Source of the DNA: JAGNRR01 sp964409905 | GTDB taxonomy: Bacteria > Bacteroidota > Bacteroidia > Chitinophagales > Chitinophagaceae | Direction of reading: 5' to 3' | DNA length: 64,000 nt | Assembly (NCBI GenBank): GCA_964409905.1 | Contig: CAYPET010000008.1 | Location: 37,776-101,775 of the forward strand | Part shown: positions 25,792-35,297 of the stretch, piece after piece | Layout: each line of letters opens with the position of its first letter | Position numbering within the stretch: the stretch's first letter is position 1 | The notes under the pieces: model-generated | What the model saw: the letters and a program-made list of their open reading frames with translations, nothing else | Databases searched by the model: none | Told to the model about the DNA's origin: nothing | Translations under genes and position numbers: made by a program

Positions 25792-28041
25792 TTATTCTAT
25801 TATTATTTCACTGCAAAACGTCCAAGGCATTTCTCCACTTCCTGGATAGTTGGCTGGAACTGCCTTCATCGGGATGATTTCCAGTTCCAATGATTGTATT
25901 TCTTCATCAAGTTGTAATTCATAAAATTGATTGTGTACCTCAAATAACTGCTGTTGCTTTTGGTCTGGGCTACTGCCTTTCCCTATAGCAATTAGTTTTA
26001 CCGTTTCGGGAGAATGAATCCAACTTTCTTTAGCATCTAAAAAAGCTATTTTTATTTTCTGCGTCTTCGTTTTTTCTCCTAAATCCATTTTTACCTTAAT
26101 GTTATCTGTCCTCCATCCCAGCCATTCTTTTGCCGTCCAAGGTTGGTTGCCGATTATGCCATCAACTAATGTTTGTTCTCCACCGATATTATAGCGCTCA
26201 TCGGGCAAGGGTGAAATGCTCAACTTTTTAGCGGTACTTTTAGAAAGTGAGAAATTTTGTGAATAGATATTGCCAACTTTTTTATCGTCTTTAAAGAGGG
26301 CTGCCTGTAATTGCAAATTCTCTGTAATTAAAATAGGCTGGTTATATTTTGATGATTGAAAAGTTGGCGCTGAACCATTTGTTGTATAGCGAATATCAAA
26401 ACCATTTACATCATTATTCAATCTGGCCATAAGGCCGCTACTTGAAGAAAAGGTCGTACTGTTTATGTCATACAAAGCCCGGGAATAATTGATTTTCATT
26501 TCATCCAACAGTTCAAAATGCCGTATCAGCCTATTGACAAAATTTTCGTAAGCTGGTCGTTCTTCACCGGTCCACAACACCTCACTTAAGGCACATAATC
26601 GGGGCAATGCCATGTACATCAGATGCTCCGGTGTTGCGATATATTCAGTCCAAACATTGCCTTGCGCCCCTAAAATATATTTGGAAGATGATCTGTTCAG
26701 CTGTGCTGGTATAGGTTGATAATGAAACACCTTCTTTACCGTAGTATAGCCGCCTATTGCTAAGGGTTCTGTTTTACGGTCGCCTTGGTAATGATCAAAA
26801 TAGCAATGGCTACCGGGGCACATTACTACCTTATGTTGCTGTTTGGCTGCTGCAATACCACCTTGTTCACCACGCCAACTCATAACTGCTGCATTCGGGG
26901 CCAATCCGCCCTCCAAAATTTCATCCCAACCAATGGTTTGCCTGCCTTTTGCGGTTAGAAATGAATCAATCCGACCAATAAAATAGGATTGCAGTTCTGC
27001 TTCATTTTTTAATCCATAATGTTTCATTACACCTTGACATTTATGGCAATTCTTCCACCTTGTTTTGGGCATCTCATCACCGCCAATATGAATATAGGTC
27101 GAAGGAAATAAGTCCAGCACTTCATCCAAAACGTTGAATAAGAAATGAAAGGTGCTATCGTGACTGCAGAAAACATCATCACTAATACCCCATTTGGTAA
27201 GTGGCGTAAAAGGGCCACCGGTGCAACTAAACTGAGGATATGCACTTAGTGCTGCGAGGGCATGGCCCGGCATTTCAATTTCGGGCACTATGGTAATGTT
27301 TCTTGCTTGCGCATATGCCACAACATCCCGAATTTGCTTTTGTGTATAATATCCACCATGTGGCACACCGTCACCTAGGAAAGGATCAAAATTTTTTCCT
27401 ACCATCGTTTCTGAACGCTCGCTCCCTATTGAGGTAAGCATGGGGTATTGTTTAATTTCAATTCGCCAGCCTTGATCATCAGTCAGATGCCAATGAAAGG
27501 TATTCATTTTATGTAAGGCTAAAATATCAATATACTTTTTAATGAATGAAACGGGAAAGAAATGACGACTTACATCAAGATGCATACCGCGCCAGCCAAA
27601 CGCCGGCTGATCGATAATTGTTTGACAAGCTACTTGTCCATCGCCTTCAGCTACAAGTTGTCTTAAACTTTGTATTCCATAGAAAATCCCTTTATTCTCA
27701 CCTCGAATTTCTATCAATCCTTTTACAACGCGCAATTGATACGCTTCAATGTTTTTATACTGAGGATCATGAACAAGTTTTACCACTATCTTATCGTCAG
27801 CATGCATATTCTGCAGATATGGCTGTAGAATTTCCTCTTTTAAAATAGCAACAAGATGCGGACCTAGCAGGCTATCGGCATCAATGCTAATAGATGCGCG
27901 TTGCAAATCCACCGAACAATATGCAGGTTTAATGGTTGTAGGATAAGGAATAATATTCTGCCCAAAAGCAGTGGAAAAACAGCACAGCCAAAATATTATA
28001 AGACGTATGACAACGAATTGCTTCTTCACTACACAAAACAT
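25792..28041 (-). CDS. Beta-N-acetylhexosaminidase, GH20
   Basis: A 749-residue exported enzyme that removes terminal GlcNAc/GalNAc. It has a signal peptide (VVIRLIIFWLCCFSTAFGQ), an N-terminal GH20b domain, and a catalytic barrel with the acid pair Asp322-Glu323 in HIGGDEMPKTRW plus FHWHLTDDQGWRIEI. The C-terminal ~220 residues contain a chitobiase-like domain (DVNGFDIRYTTNGSAPTFQS) and a discoidin-like beta-sandwich. A GTG at 28029 is an alternative start. It begins directly after the M48 gene stop and is followed by glycosylasparaginase, matching stepwise glycopeptide breakdown. Confidence 0.95.
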   Translation of the reverse strand: MFCVVKKQFVVIRLIIFWLCCFSTAFGQNIIPYPTTIKPAYCSVDLQRASISIDADSLLGPHLVAILKEEILQPYLQNMHADDKIVVKLVHDPQYKNIEAYQLRVVKGLIEIRGENKGIFYGIQSLRQLVAEGDGQVACQTIIDQPAFGWRGMHLDVSRHFFPVSFIKKYIDILALHKMNTFHWHLTDDQGWRIEIKQYPMLTSIGSERSETMVGKNFDPFLGDGVPHGGYYTQKQIRDVVAYAQARNITIVPEIEMPGHALAALSAYPQFSCTGGPFTPLTKWGISDDVFCSHDSTFHFLFNVLDEVLDLFPSTYIHIGGDEMPKTRWKNCHKCQGVMKHYGLKNEAELQSYFIGRIDSFLTAKGRQTIGWDEILEGGLAPNAAVMSWRGEQGGIAAAKQQHKVVMCPGSHCYFDHYQGDRKTEPLAIGGYTTVKKVFHYQPIPAQLNRSSSKYILGAQGNVWTEYIATPEHLMYMALPRLCALSEVLWTGEERPAYENFVNRLIRHFELLDEMKINYSRALYDINSTTFSSSSGLMARLNNDVNGFDIRYTTNGSAPTFQSSKYNQPILITENLQLQAALFKDDKKVGNIYSQNFSLSKSTAKKLSISPLPDERYNIGGEQTLVDGIIGNQPWTAKEWLGWRTDNIKVKMDLGEKTKTQKIKIAFLDAKESWIHSPETVKLIAIGKGSSPDQKQQQLFEVHNQFYELQLDEEIQSLELEIIPMKAVPANYPGSGEMPWTFCSEIIIE

Positions 28042-28815
28042 TTAATACCCTAAAAGCTTTAATTCCTTCTTTATTTCTTCCACCCGATTTGCCGGACTTG
28101 GATGCGTACTCATAAATTCATTACGCAAACTCCCGCCGCTAGCATCTTCAAGCACTTTCATTACAGCCAATGCTGCACGGGCATCGTAACCAGCAGCATG
28201 AGCATATTTTACACCATAGTTGTCACTTTCCAATTCGTCTTGCCTGCTGTATTTCATATTCATTATTTGACCAACATATGTTGCAATTTGTGCACTATTC
28301 ATATTGCCACTACCAACTGCCACACTCTGTACAATACCATCCAACAGGCCTCGCTGTGCCATCTGTTCTGATGAATGCCTATGTATGACATGCGCCATTT
28401 CATGACCCAGTACTGCAGCAATCTCATTGTCTGAATGCAATTTTGCCAGCATAGCCATAGTGATGAAAATCTGACCGCCTGGCAAGGCAAAGGCGTTAAT
28501 GGTATTTTGATCATTCAATACGTAAAAATTAAACTGATAAGGCGATTGGGCAGCATGCGTTCTTTGTACCAAGCGATTGCCAATTTCTCGTATTTTTTGT
28601 TGAATATCCTCATCTTGATACAGGCCGCCAAATTGTGCAGCCATTTCTGGTGCAGACTGTAGGCCCAATGCTACTTCTTGCTCGGGGGATAATGCCACCC
28701 GTTGTTTTTCGCCTGTCACCGGATTTGTTTGTGTTTTGAGATAGTAGGAAATTACCGAAAACAATATCAGCATTACCATAATCACCAACCTTGAAGGTAA
28801 TCTGCCTTGCCTCAT
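28042..28815 (-). CDS. M48 family zinc metalloprotease
   Basis: A 257-residue protein with one N-terminal membrane anchor (LVIMVMLILFSVISYYL) and an M48 peptidase domain. Zinc ligands are His138 and His142 of HEMAH, with Glu in RQDELESDNYGV as third ligand; NAFALPGGQIFIT upstream is standard. It resembles the periplasmic BepA/LoiP/YcaL class that checks outer-membrane proteins. It overlaps the MgtC-like gene by four bases and abuts GH20. Confidence 0.92.
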   Translation of the reverse strand: MRQGRLPSRLVIMVMLILFSVISYYLKTQTNPVTGEKQRVALSPEQEVALGLQSAPEMAAQFGGLYQDEDIQQKIREIGNRLVQRTHAAQSPYQFNFYVLNDQNTINAFALPGGQIFITMAMLAKLHSDNEIAAVLGHEMAHVIHRHSSEQMAQRGLLDGIVQSVAVGSGNMNSAQIATYVGQIMNMKYSRQDELESDNYGVKYAHAAGYDARAALAVMKVLEDASGGSLRNEFMSTHPSPANRVEEIKKELKLLGY

Positions 28816-29243
28816 TTTGTCGTTGTTTTATCCTCAATAAAATCTTTTACTATATAAATAATCAACAAAAGCAACGCAGCTATTGTGCCTACAAGATTGA
28901 GCCCAAGTGCAATACACATGGCTATCACTCCTGTAGCCCATAGCGAAAGCCGGTTTGAAAATTCAGGCCGACCCGCATCATCAACAACTGAAATGTTGGC
29001 ACTAAGCAATGCAATGCATACTAATATAGCAGCCAACATGTATATGTATAATGCTGGTGTGAAAAAATGGATGGCTAATAAACTTACTAACGATGTTGCC
29101 AGCGCCATCGTCGAAAAAGTACGCACTCCTGCTATATTACCGTTATAATGTCTTTCTATGCCTATGCATAGACCAATAAGGGTAGCATATGCCACCCTGC
29201 CTATGATAGTTAATTCTGGGGTGTAAGTTGATAATTCCATCAT
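28812..29243 (-). CDS. MgtC/SapB family membrane protein
   Basis: A 143-residue protein with four to five helices and the MgtC motif ATLIGLCIGIERHYNGNIAGVRTFSTMALATSLVSLL. It is short, lacking the C-terminal ACT-like domain of virulence MgtC, and so is the SapB-type core. Family members affect magnesium or phosphate homeostasis and ATP synthase activity. It is the first gene of the glycopeptide operon; the link may be only transcriptional. The start can be either of two adjacent ATGs (29243 or 29240). Confidence 0.9.
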   Translation of the reverse strand: MMELSTYTPELTIIGRVAYATLIGLCIGIERHYNGNIAGVRTFSTMALATSLVSLLAIHFFTPALYIYMLAAILVCIALLSANISVVDDAGRPEFSNRLSLWATGVIAMCIALGLNLVGTIAALLLLIIYIVKDFIEDKTTTK

Positions 29244-29297
29244 GTACTTACGCGTTTTGGCTGGTAAGTTACAGTGAAAAAAGTTTACATACTAGTG

Positions 29298-30461
29298 CTA
29301 TTCTTCTTCACCCAAATTCGTAATTGACCCCAATGCCATGAAAGCACCTTTGGTGATAATTTTTTTATTGACTACCATACTGTCATTTTGAATAAGGTAT
29401 TTGTCCTTTTGCTTGCTGATTATCACAACAGGCACAATTTTAAAGGAGATAAACTCCCCCTGCACGGCCTGTTGCACAAAAACTACTTTTTGGTCTTCAA
29501 AATCAACCACGGCCTCGTCGGGTATAATCAACCCTTGCTGAGCAGGACCATTTACGGTAGCTACAATTGACGACCCTTCAATTAATTTATCCATAAGATC
29601 ATTTATGTGACAATGAACCTCCAGGGCATGGGTTTCTGGTTTTACATCCGGAGAAATTGATATCACTTGCGCACGGTAGGGTTCATTAGGATTGGCTACA
29701 CTATAAAAAGTGACTTGTTGCCCTTGATAAATAAAGTTTTTATCTTTTTCGTAAACGTCCAATACGGCATGCATATCCTTCTTACTAATAACTGCAGCTA
29801 TGGGTGTCTGAAAACCAACACTACTCCCCACATGTCCATCCAAACTTGTAAGCATCCCACTTATCGGGCTCGTAATGGTGAAAGTGCTCTTTAAACGTCC
29901 GGGGGCAATACTTGAAGGGTTGATACCCATCATTCTCAGGCGCTGTTCGATGGCTGCGCGCTGTATTTGTAGCTTCTTCAATTCATTTTGGGCACGCTGA
30001 ACATTTTTCATCGGACCGGCATTACCTGCGTAAAGATCTTGTTGACGATCCAATTCACTATTTGCTAATTTAATATTTGACTGAACAAGCAAATATTCCT
30101 CCTGCTCAGCCAAAAAGTTTGGACTTTGTATCACTGCAATTGTTTGTCCCTGGCTAATGGGCCGGCCTTCTTCGACATATATTTTTGAAACGATGCCCTC
30201 GTAATTTGAGCTGATCATGGCTTTATTCTTTTGGGGAATTTCGATATGGCCATTTACTGTAATTGAAGATGACATAGCATCGCTTTTTACTTCTTCAATT
30301 TTCATTTCTATATTGGCCATTTGTTTTTTGCTGAAACGAATGACCCCATTAGCATCCTGAGTAATTGCTGACTCCTCTGATTCGGCTGCATCTTTTGGTT
30401 TTTCAGTGCCACATGCACTGAATATCAATAGTATTAAAAAGGGGTAAAATATATTTTTCAT
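29298..30461 (-). CDS. RND efflux periplasmic adaptor (CusB/CzcB-type) lipoprotein
   Basis: A 387-residue membrane-fusion protein with lipobox FSAC (Cys 17). It has the barrel-sandwich motif SSNYEGIVSKIYVEEGRPISQGQTIAVIQSP split by a coiled-coil hairpin (about 115-175), a beta-barrel (AVLDVYEKDKNFIYQGQQVTFY), and a membrane-proximal domain. It follows the RND-TolC fusion by three bases and completes a tripartite metal pump. It lacks the N-terminal metal-rich tail seen in CusB. The substrate ion cannot be read. Confidence 0.92.
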   Translation of the reverse strand: MKNIFYPFLILLIFSACGTEKPKDAAESEESAITQDANGVIRFSKKQMANIEMKIEEVKSDAMSSSITVNGHIEIPQKNKAMISSNYEGIVSKIYVEEGRPISQGQTIAVIQSPNFLAEQEEYLLVQSNIKLANSELDRQQDLYAGNAGPMKNVQRAQNELKKLQIQRAAIEQRLRMMGINPSSIAPGRLKSTFTITSPISGMLTSLDGHVGSSVGFQTPIAAVISKKDMHAVLDVYEKDKNFIYQGQQVTFYSVANPNEPYRAQVISISPDVKPETHALEVHCHINDLMDKLIEGSSIVATVNGPAQQGLIIPDEAVVDFEDQKVVFVQQAVQGEFISFKIVPVVIISKQKDKYLIQNDSMVVNKKIITKGAFMALGSITNLGEEE

Positions 30462-30464
30462 TTT

Positions 30465-33400
30465 TTATTGATTTTTATAAAATAATAATTGAATGGCCAT
30501 TTGATTATAACGATAAATATTTTCAAGGTACTGCTCACGAATTGTTATAGACTCTATGAAATACTGCAAGTACTCTATGTAACTCATTTCTCCTGATTTA
30601 AAGGCAAGCATAGCAGCCTTATTCATCTCAACCGTTTCGGGTAATGCTTCTTTTTCGTAATGCTTAATCAACTCTTTTTGGCTTCGCAGCATTTGATTAA
30701 GATTCCGCTCGTTTTCTTGAATTTCTCTTTGCTGGGCTTGCTTGCTGGCAAGCAATTGATCTTGTTGAATTTGAGTAATTGCAACCTGCTGTTTAACATA
30801 ATTGCCTCCTATTGGAAAATTAATGCCCACTGAAAATCCGGTAAAGGGATTCTGCAAACCGTAAAGTCGTTGCGTAAAAAATCGGCTATTTAATGACGGC
30901 TTATTTGTTTGCTTTAAAAGTGCAAATTCATTCGCCAACAATTCATTGCTTTGTTCATATTGCAACAATAGCGGGATTGTACCGGCATTATCAACATCTA
31001 AAACATCATCATAATAAAAGAAGTCATCTGGATTTGCCTGATATAACATCGTGTCACCAATGAGTAGGGTTAGTTTTTGATTGGCCTGCAGTAGCTGGTT
31101 GTCTATGTTTTTTAGCTGAACAGCCACCTCTTTCTTGCGGAGCTTAGCACTCATACTCTCAAGTTTTGCCGCCTCGCCAAGAGTATAGCGGAGCTGAGCG
31201 TAACGCAATTGTGTATCATATGCCGACAGCAACTCTTCCAGCATTGTTCGTTTCTTTAAGAGATACGCCGCCTCATTGTACGCTTCCCGTATATTCCGTT
31301 GCACATTTAGCCATTCAATTTTTGTATAGGTTTGCTGAAGTGCAAAAGCTGTTCGTCCTGCAGCTTTTCTTAATTTATTTTGTCCCGGCCATTCTTGCGA
31401 GTAATTCAGTCCTATTTTCAGAATGCCCATTTGATTGTTTGGTTGCAAATCTTCGTTTTCGAAAAACGGGCCGAGACGTATTAATGGCAAGGTGCTCGTC
31501 TGCTGCAATTTTTTCTTTTGGAGCTCAAAATTTGAAGATTGCATACTGACGTTTTTTTGCTGAGCAATGAATAATGCCTCATCAATACGAATAGACTGCT
31601 GAGCACTAGCTTGAATCGACCCTGCCAACAAAGCGAAAAAAATCAGGGTTTTAGGTGCCGGTGCTTTAGTTACTTTTTGGCTATAAACCCAATGATAAAG
31701 TAAGGGCAATATAAATAGGGTCAGTAAGGTGGCCGTCAACAACCCTCCAATAACCACCGTAGCCAAAGGCTTCTGTACTTCCGCTCCGGCGCCAGTTGAC
31801 AAAGCCATTGGTATAAAGCCTAAAGATGCGACTGTGGCTGTCATCAATACAGGTCTTAATCTAGTTTGACATCCCTCTATAATCACATCTCGAATGTGCA
31901 GTGTGCCTTTTGCTCGCAAATCATTAAAGGTGCTTACCAACACAATACCATTCAATACAGCCACACCAAATAACGCAATAAAACCAATACCAGCGCTAAT
32001 GCTAAACGGCATATCACGCAGGTAAAGCGCAATTATGCCCCCTATTGCACTCATGGGTATTGTAGTGAAAATAAGGATGCCTTGCTTGGCAGATCGGAAG
32101 GTAAAATACAACATTACAAATATTAACAATAAGGCTATGGGTATTGCAATATTTAAACGGGCTGTTGCCTTTTCGAGATTCTCGAAGGTGCCACCATATT
32201 CATAATAATAGCCCACTGGCAAAGGGACTCGTTTGGCTAGCTTATCCTTGAGTTCTGCCACTGCACTTTTAATGTCCCGATCTTTTAAATTAAACCCAAC
32301 TACAATTCTTCTTTTCCCCGCTTCACGCGATATTTGAGATGGCCCTTCCTTAAGTTGTACTGATGCAATTTGATGCAAAGGGATATGCTGATTACCTACC
32401 GGTATAAGCAAATTGTTTACGTTTTCGATGTCATTGCGTACAGATTTATCCAACCGCACAACGAGATCGAAAGTTCTGTCCTGCTCCTTGATTGTGCCGG
32501 CAACCTCGCCTCCAAATGATGTGCGCACCAGTGTGTTGATGGTATTTACATCTACACCGTACTGGGCCATTAAAGCACGGTCGTATTCAATAGTGATTTG
32601 TGGCAAACCACTAATGCGCTCAATATTGGCTTGTTTGGCGCCTGAGAGTTCGGCAATTTCTGCAGCTACTTTTTCAGCGTAGTGAAGCAGTGTATCCATA
32701 TTTTCGCCAAATATTTTCACAGCAATATCTTGCTTTACACCGCTAATCAAGTCATTAAACTTCATTTGTATGGGTTGGTTATATTCTACAAAAGCGCCCG
32801 GAATTTGCTGTAAACTTTTTATCATCGTATCCGCAAGTTTCATATAATCCTGGGTGGTTGTCCATTCACTTTTATCTTTTAGCAGAATCATCAAATCCGT
32901 ACCTTCGATGGGCATTGGATCAGTAGGCAATTCAGCACTGCCTGTTTTGCCAATCGTTTTTTCAACCTCCGGAAATTTTTTGATTATACGCTCGGCAATT
33001 AAAGTTGTCTTTACACTTTGAGATAAAGAAAGGCCTTGAGGCAGCAGAAAGTCAAACGTATAGTCCCCCTCTTGTAGTTGGGGTATAAACTCACTACCCA
33101 TACGACTAAAAAGAAACATGCTGCCGGCAAATAAAAAGATAACTACCAGTACGATCACTTTCTTTATGGCCAAACACTTTTCAAGAACTTTTGTGTAAGC
33201 CAAACTCAAACTGTCTAACATACGATCTGCAAATGACTTTTTTTGTTGTATTTTTTTACTGAGAAATAATGAGGTAATCATTGGTATATATGTCAATGAT
33301 AGTATCATGGCTCCCAGCAAGGCAAAGGTTACTGTTTGTGCCATGGGAATAAACATTTTACCCTCAATGCCTCGCAAACTGAGAATTGGGATGTACACCA

Positions 33401-34778
33401 TGATAATGATAATTTGGCCAAACAAGGCTGACTTCATCATGTTTGTTGTACTAACCTGAACAGCTTGATTCATTTGTTCCTGCGTATACTTTTTGGCATT
33501 GGCTTGCAAAGGCAGATGCTTTTGCAGGTAATGCAAACTTGCCTCAACAATGATAACAGAGCCATCCACAATAAGACCAAAATCAATAGCTCCTAAACTC
33601 ATCAGGTTTGCACTCACATTGAATAGCTTCATCATTCCAATAGCAAAGAGCATCGACAAGGGTATAGCGCTGGAAACAATGAGGCCGGCACGAAACTGAC
33701 CTAAAAATAGTATCAGCACAAAAATAACTATGAGGGCACCCTCCCATAGATTATTCTTAACGGTATTCAATGCTCTATTGACCAAATCGGTCCGGTCTAA
33801 ATAAGGTTCTATGATAATATCATTTGGTAGCGATGCCTGAATGGATTTAATGCGTTCCTTTACGCGTGATACCACTTCGAAACTATTCTGACCTTTTAAC
33901 ATCATGACGATGCCCCCCACACTCTCTTGTTTTCCATCATAAGTCAGCGCACCATAGCGCACTGCATGGCCCAGTTGAACCTTTGCAACATGCTTAATCA
34001 ATACAGGGCTTCCTTCATTTTTGATGATAACATTGCCAATATCCTCAAATGTTTGTAGCAATCCTACACCACGGATATAAAAAATCCGTTCCTTTTTTTC
34101 GATATAGGCTCCACCGGTATTTTGATTGTTTTTTTCCAACGCATCAAACACCTCAGGCAACGTGACACCCTGGGCCTGTAATTGTTCCGGTATTACAGTA
34201 ACTTCATACTGCTTCACAAACCCGCCAAAACTATTTATCTCTGCCACACCATCAATGCCATATAATTGACGTGCTACAATCCATTCTTGCATGGTACGCA
34301 AATCCATGGCATTATATTTTTGTTCACTGCCTTTTTTGGGTCGCAATACATATTGATATATTTCTCCTAAACCAGTGCTGACAGGTGCCAATTCGGGCTT
34401 TTCTATACCCGACGGTAGCTTATCAAAAATGGCAACAATTTTTTCATTGATAAGTTGTCTGGCAAAGTAACTATCCACTTTATCCTTGAAGACGATGGTA
34501 ACAACAGATAAACCAAAGCGTGATATACTTCTTATCTCTTCCACATTGGGTAAGTTGGAAACTGCTTGCTCTATAGGATATGATACGAGTTGTTCTGTCT
34601 CAATCGATGCCAGGGCAGGGCATCTAGTTATTATTTGAACCTGATTATTTGTTATATCTGGCAGGGCATCAACTTTTAGGTGAGTGGCACTCCACAGCCC
34701 CCATGCTATCAATAACAAAGTAATAATGCTAACGACTAATTTATTGTGTATACTAAAGTGTATGATTTTTTGTAACAT
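30465..34778 (-). CDS. CusA/CzcA heavy-metal RND transporter fused to TolC-like channel
   Basis: A 1437-residue fusion. Residues 1 to about 1040 are an HME-family RND pump with twelve helices and the helix-4 proton-relay motif FGLIVDGSVIIVEA. After the last helix comes a basic linker and an internal signal-peptide-like stretch TLIFFALLAGSIQASAQ (about 1040-1057). Then follow about 380 residues of TolC-like outer-membrane factor with long Gln/Glu-rich helices (ending VEMNKAAMLAFKSGEMSYIEYLQ). Fusion of CusA/CzcA to TolC is known in Bacteroidota. The ATG at 34778 gives the family N-terminus MLQKIIHFSIHNKLVV; upstream frame is not conserved-looking. Confidence 0.95.
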   Translation of the reverse strand: MLQKIIHFSIHNKLVVSIITLLLIAWGLWSATHLKVDALPDITNNQVQIITRCPALASIETEQLVSYPIEQAVSNLPNVEEIRSISRFGLSVVTIVFKDKVDSYFARQLINEKIVAIFDKLPSGIEKPELAPVSTGLGEIYQYVLRPKKGSEQKYNAMDLRTMQEWIVARQLYGIDGVAEINSFGGFVKQYEVTVIPEQLQAQGVTLPEVFDALEKNNQNTGGAYIEKKERIFYIRGVGLLQTFEDIGNVIIKNEGSPVLIKHVAKVQLGHAVRYGALTYDGKQESVGGIVMMLKGQNSFEVVSRVKERIKSIQASLPNDIIIEPYLDRTDLVNRALNTVKNNLWEGALIVIFVLILFLGQFRAGLIVSSAIPLSMLFAIGMMKLFNVSANLMSLGAIDFGLIVDGSVIIVEASLHYLQKHLPLQANAKKYTQEQMNQAVQVSTTNMMKSALFGQIIIIMVYIPILSLRGIEGKMFIPMAQTVTFALLGAMILSLTYIPMITSLFLSKKIQQKKSFADRMLDSLSLAYTKVLEKCLAIKKVIVLVVIFLFAGSMFLFSRMGSEFIPQLQEGDYTFDFLLPQGLSLSQSVKTTLIAERIIKKFPEVEKTIGKTGSAELPTDPMPIEGTDLMILLKDKSEWTTTQDYMKLADTMIKSLQQIPGAFVEYNQPIQMKFNDLISGVKQDIAVKIFGENMDTLLHYAEKVAAEIAELSGAKQANIERISGLPQITIEYDRALMAQYGVDVNTINTLVRTSFGGEVAGTIKEQDRTFDLVVRLDKSVRNDIENVNNLLIPVGNQHIPLHQIASVQLKEGPSQISREAGKRRIVVGFNLKDRDIKSAVAELKDKLAKRVPLPVGYYYEYGGTFENLEKATARLNIAIPIALLLIFVMLYFTFRSAKQGILIFTTIPMSAIGGIIALYLRDMPFSISAGIGFIALFGVAVLNGIVLVSTFNDLRAKGTLHIRDVIIEGCQTRLRPVLMTATVASLGFIPMALSTGAGAEVQKPLATVVIGGLLTATLLTLFILPLLYHWVYSQKVTKAPAPKTLIFFALLAGSIQASAQQSIRIDEALFIAQQKNVSMQSSNFELQKKKLQQTSTLPLIRLGPFFENEDLQPNNQMGILKIGLNYSQEWPGQNKLRKAAGRTAFALQQTYTKIEWLNVQRNIREAYNEAAYLLKKRTMLEELLSAYDTQLRYAQLRYTLGEAAKLESMSAKLRKKEVAVQLKNIDNQLLQANQKLTLLIGDTMLYQANPDDFFYYDDVLDVDNAGTIPLLLQYEQSNELLANEFALLKQTNKPSLNSRFFTQRLYGLQNPFTGFSVGINFPIGGNYVKQQVAITQIQQDQLLASKQAQQREIQENERNLNQMLRSQKELIKHYEKEALPETVEMNKAAMLAFKSGEMSYIEYLQYFIESITIREQYLENIYRYNQMAIQLLFYKNQ

Positions 34779-34855
34779 ACTGACAAAAGATTTAATTAAG
34801 GAAAAAAATAGAAGGAGATTTGGACAGGATAACTCTATATCCAATTGGGTTGAGA

Positions 34856-35245
34856 CTATGCCCGGGGCGGCTGAAAAATGCCAGTCGGGCAACTCGTAAC
34901 GAGTCCGTCTTGATAGGGCATTAATTTAATTTTGCTTTTGTCTGAGGTGCTTTTTTGTGTCAAATCAAAAACAATAATTTCGGGCAGAGAGTATGCCACG
35001 GTACTCATTGCAAGCCAAGTAACGTTTTTAAGGGGCAAATGTTCGTGTTGTTCGTTATCACTTGCGGCATGTTGTTCATTCAGGTAATGCAACATAAGAA
35101 AGTCTGTAAAACTTATCCCGGGCGTTTCTTCTTTTTGATGTTCTTGGTAATGTTCTATCAAGTTTGGCAAACCAAGTAACCCTTCAGCAAAAAGGTTTGC
35201 TGTAGTCAGTTGAATAACAAAAAATAAAAGCAACAGTTTTTTCAA
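34856..35245 (-). CDS. Small His-rich secreted protein upstream of metal pump
   Basis: A 129-residue protein with signal peptide (KKLLLLFFVIQLTTANLFA) followed by a His/Glu-rich part: HYQEHQKEE, FLMLHYLNEQHAASDNEQHEHLPL. Similar HYxxH...HY...LP proteins, to my recollection, precede czc-type operons in Bacteroidota without a named function. A periplasmic metal chaperone or sensor is plausible by inference. The start is TTG at 35245, fixed by the -7 element five bases ahead and by the signal peptide beginning there. The pump begins 77 bases after its stop. Confidence 0.75.
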   Translation of the reverse strand: MKKLLLLFFVIQLTTANLFAEGLLGLPNLIEHYQEHQKEETPGISFTDFLMLHYLNEQHAASDNEQHEHLPLKNVTWLAMSTVAYSLPEIIVFDLTQKSTSDKSKIKLMPYQDGLVTSCPTGIFQPPRA

Positions 35246-35250
35246 CAGTA

Positions 35251-35258
35251 CAAATTTA
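35251..35258 (-). promoter_or_regulatory. Promoter -7 element of the metal efflux operon (TAAATTTG)
   Basis: An exact TAnnTTTG match ending five bases before the TTG start at 35245. I see no clear -33 element. It would drive the His-rich gene, the RND-TolC fusion and the adaptor. Confidence 0.5.
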
Positions 35259-35297
35259 CTAGCATTTATTGATAAAAACAGCTAGTCTTCATATCTG

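Noticed and set aside
31166..31549. 127-codon open frame opposite the RND-TolC fusion
   Set aside because: It lies wholly within a well-supported gene and has no recognisable domain.
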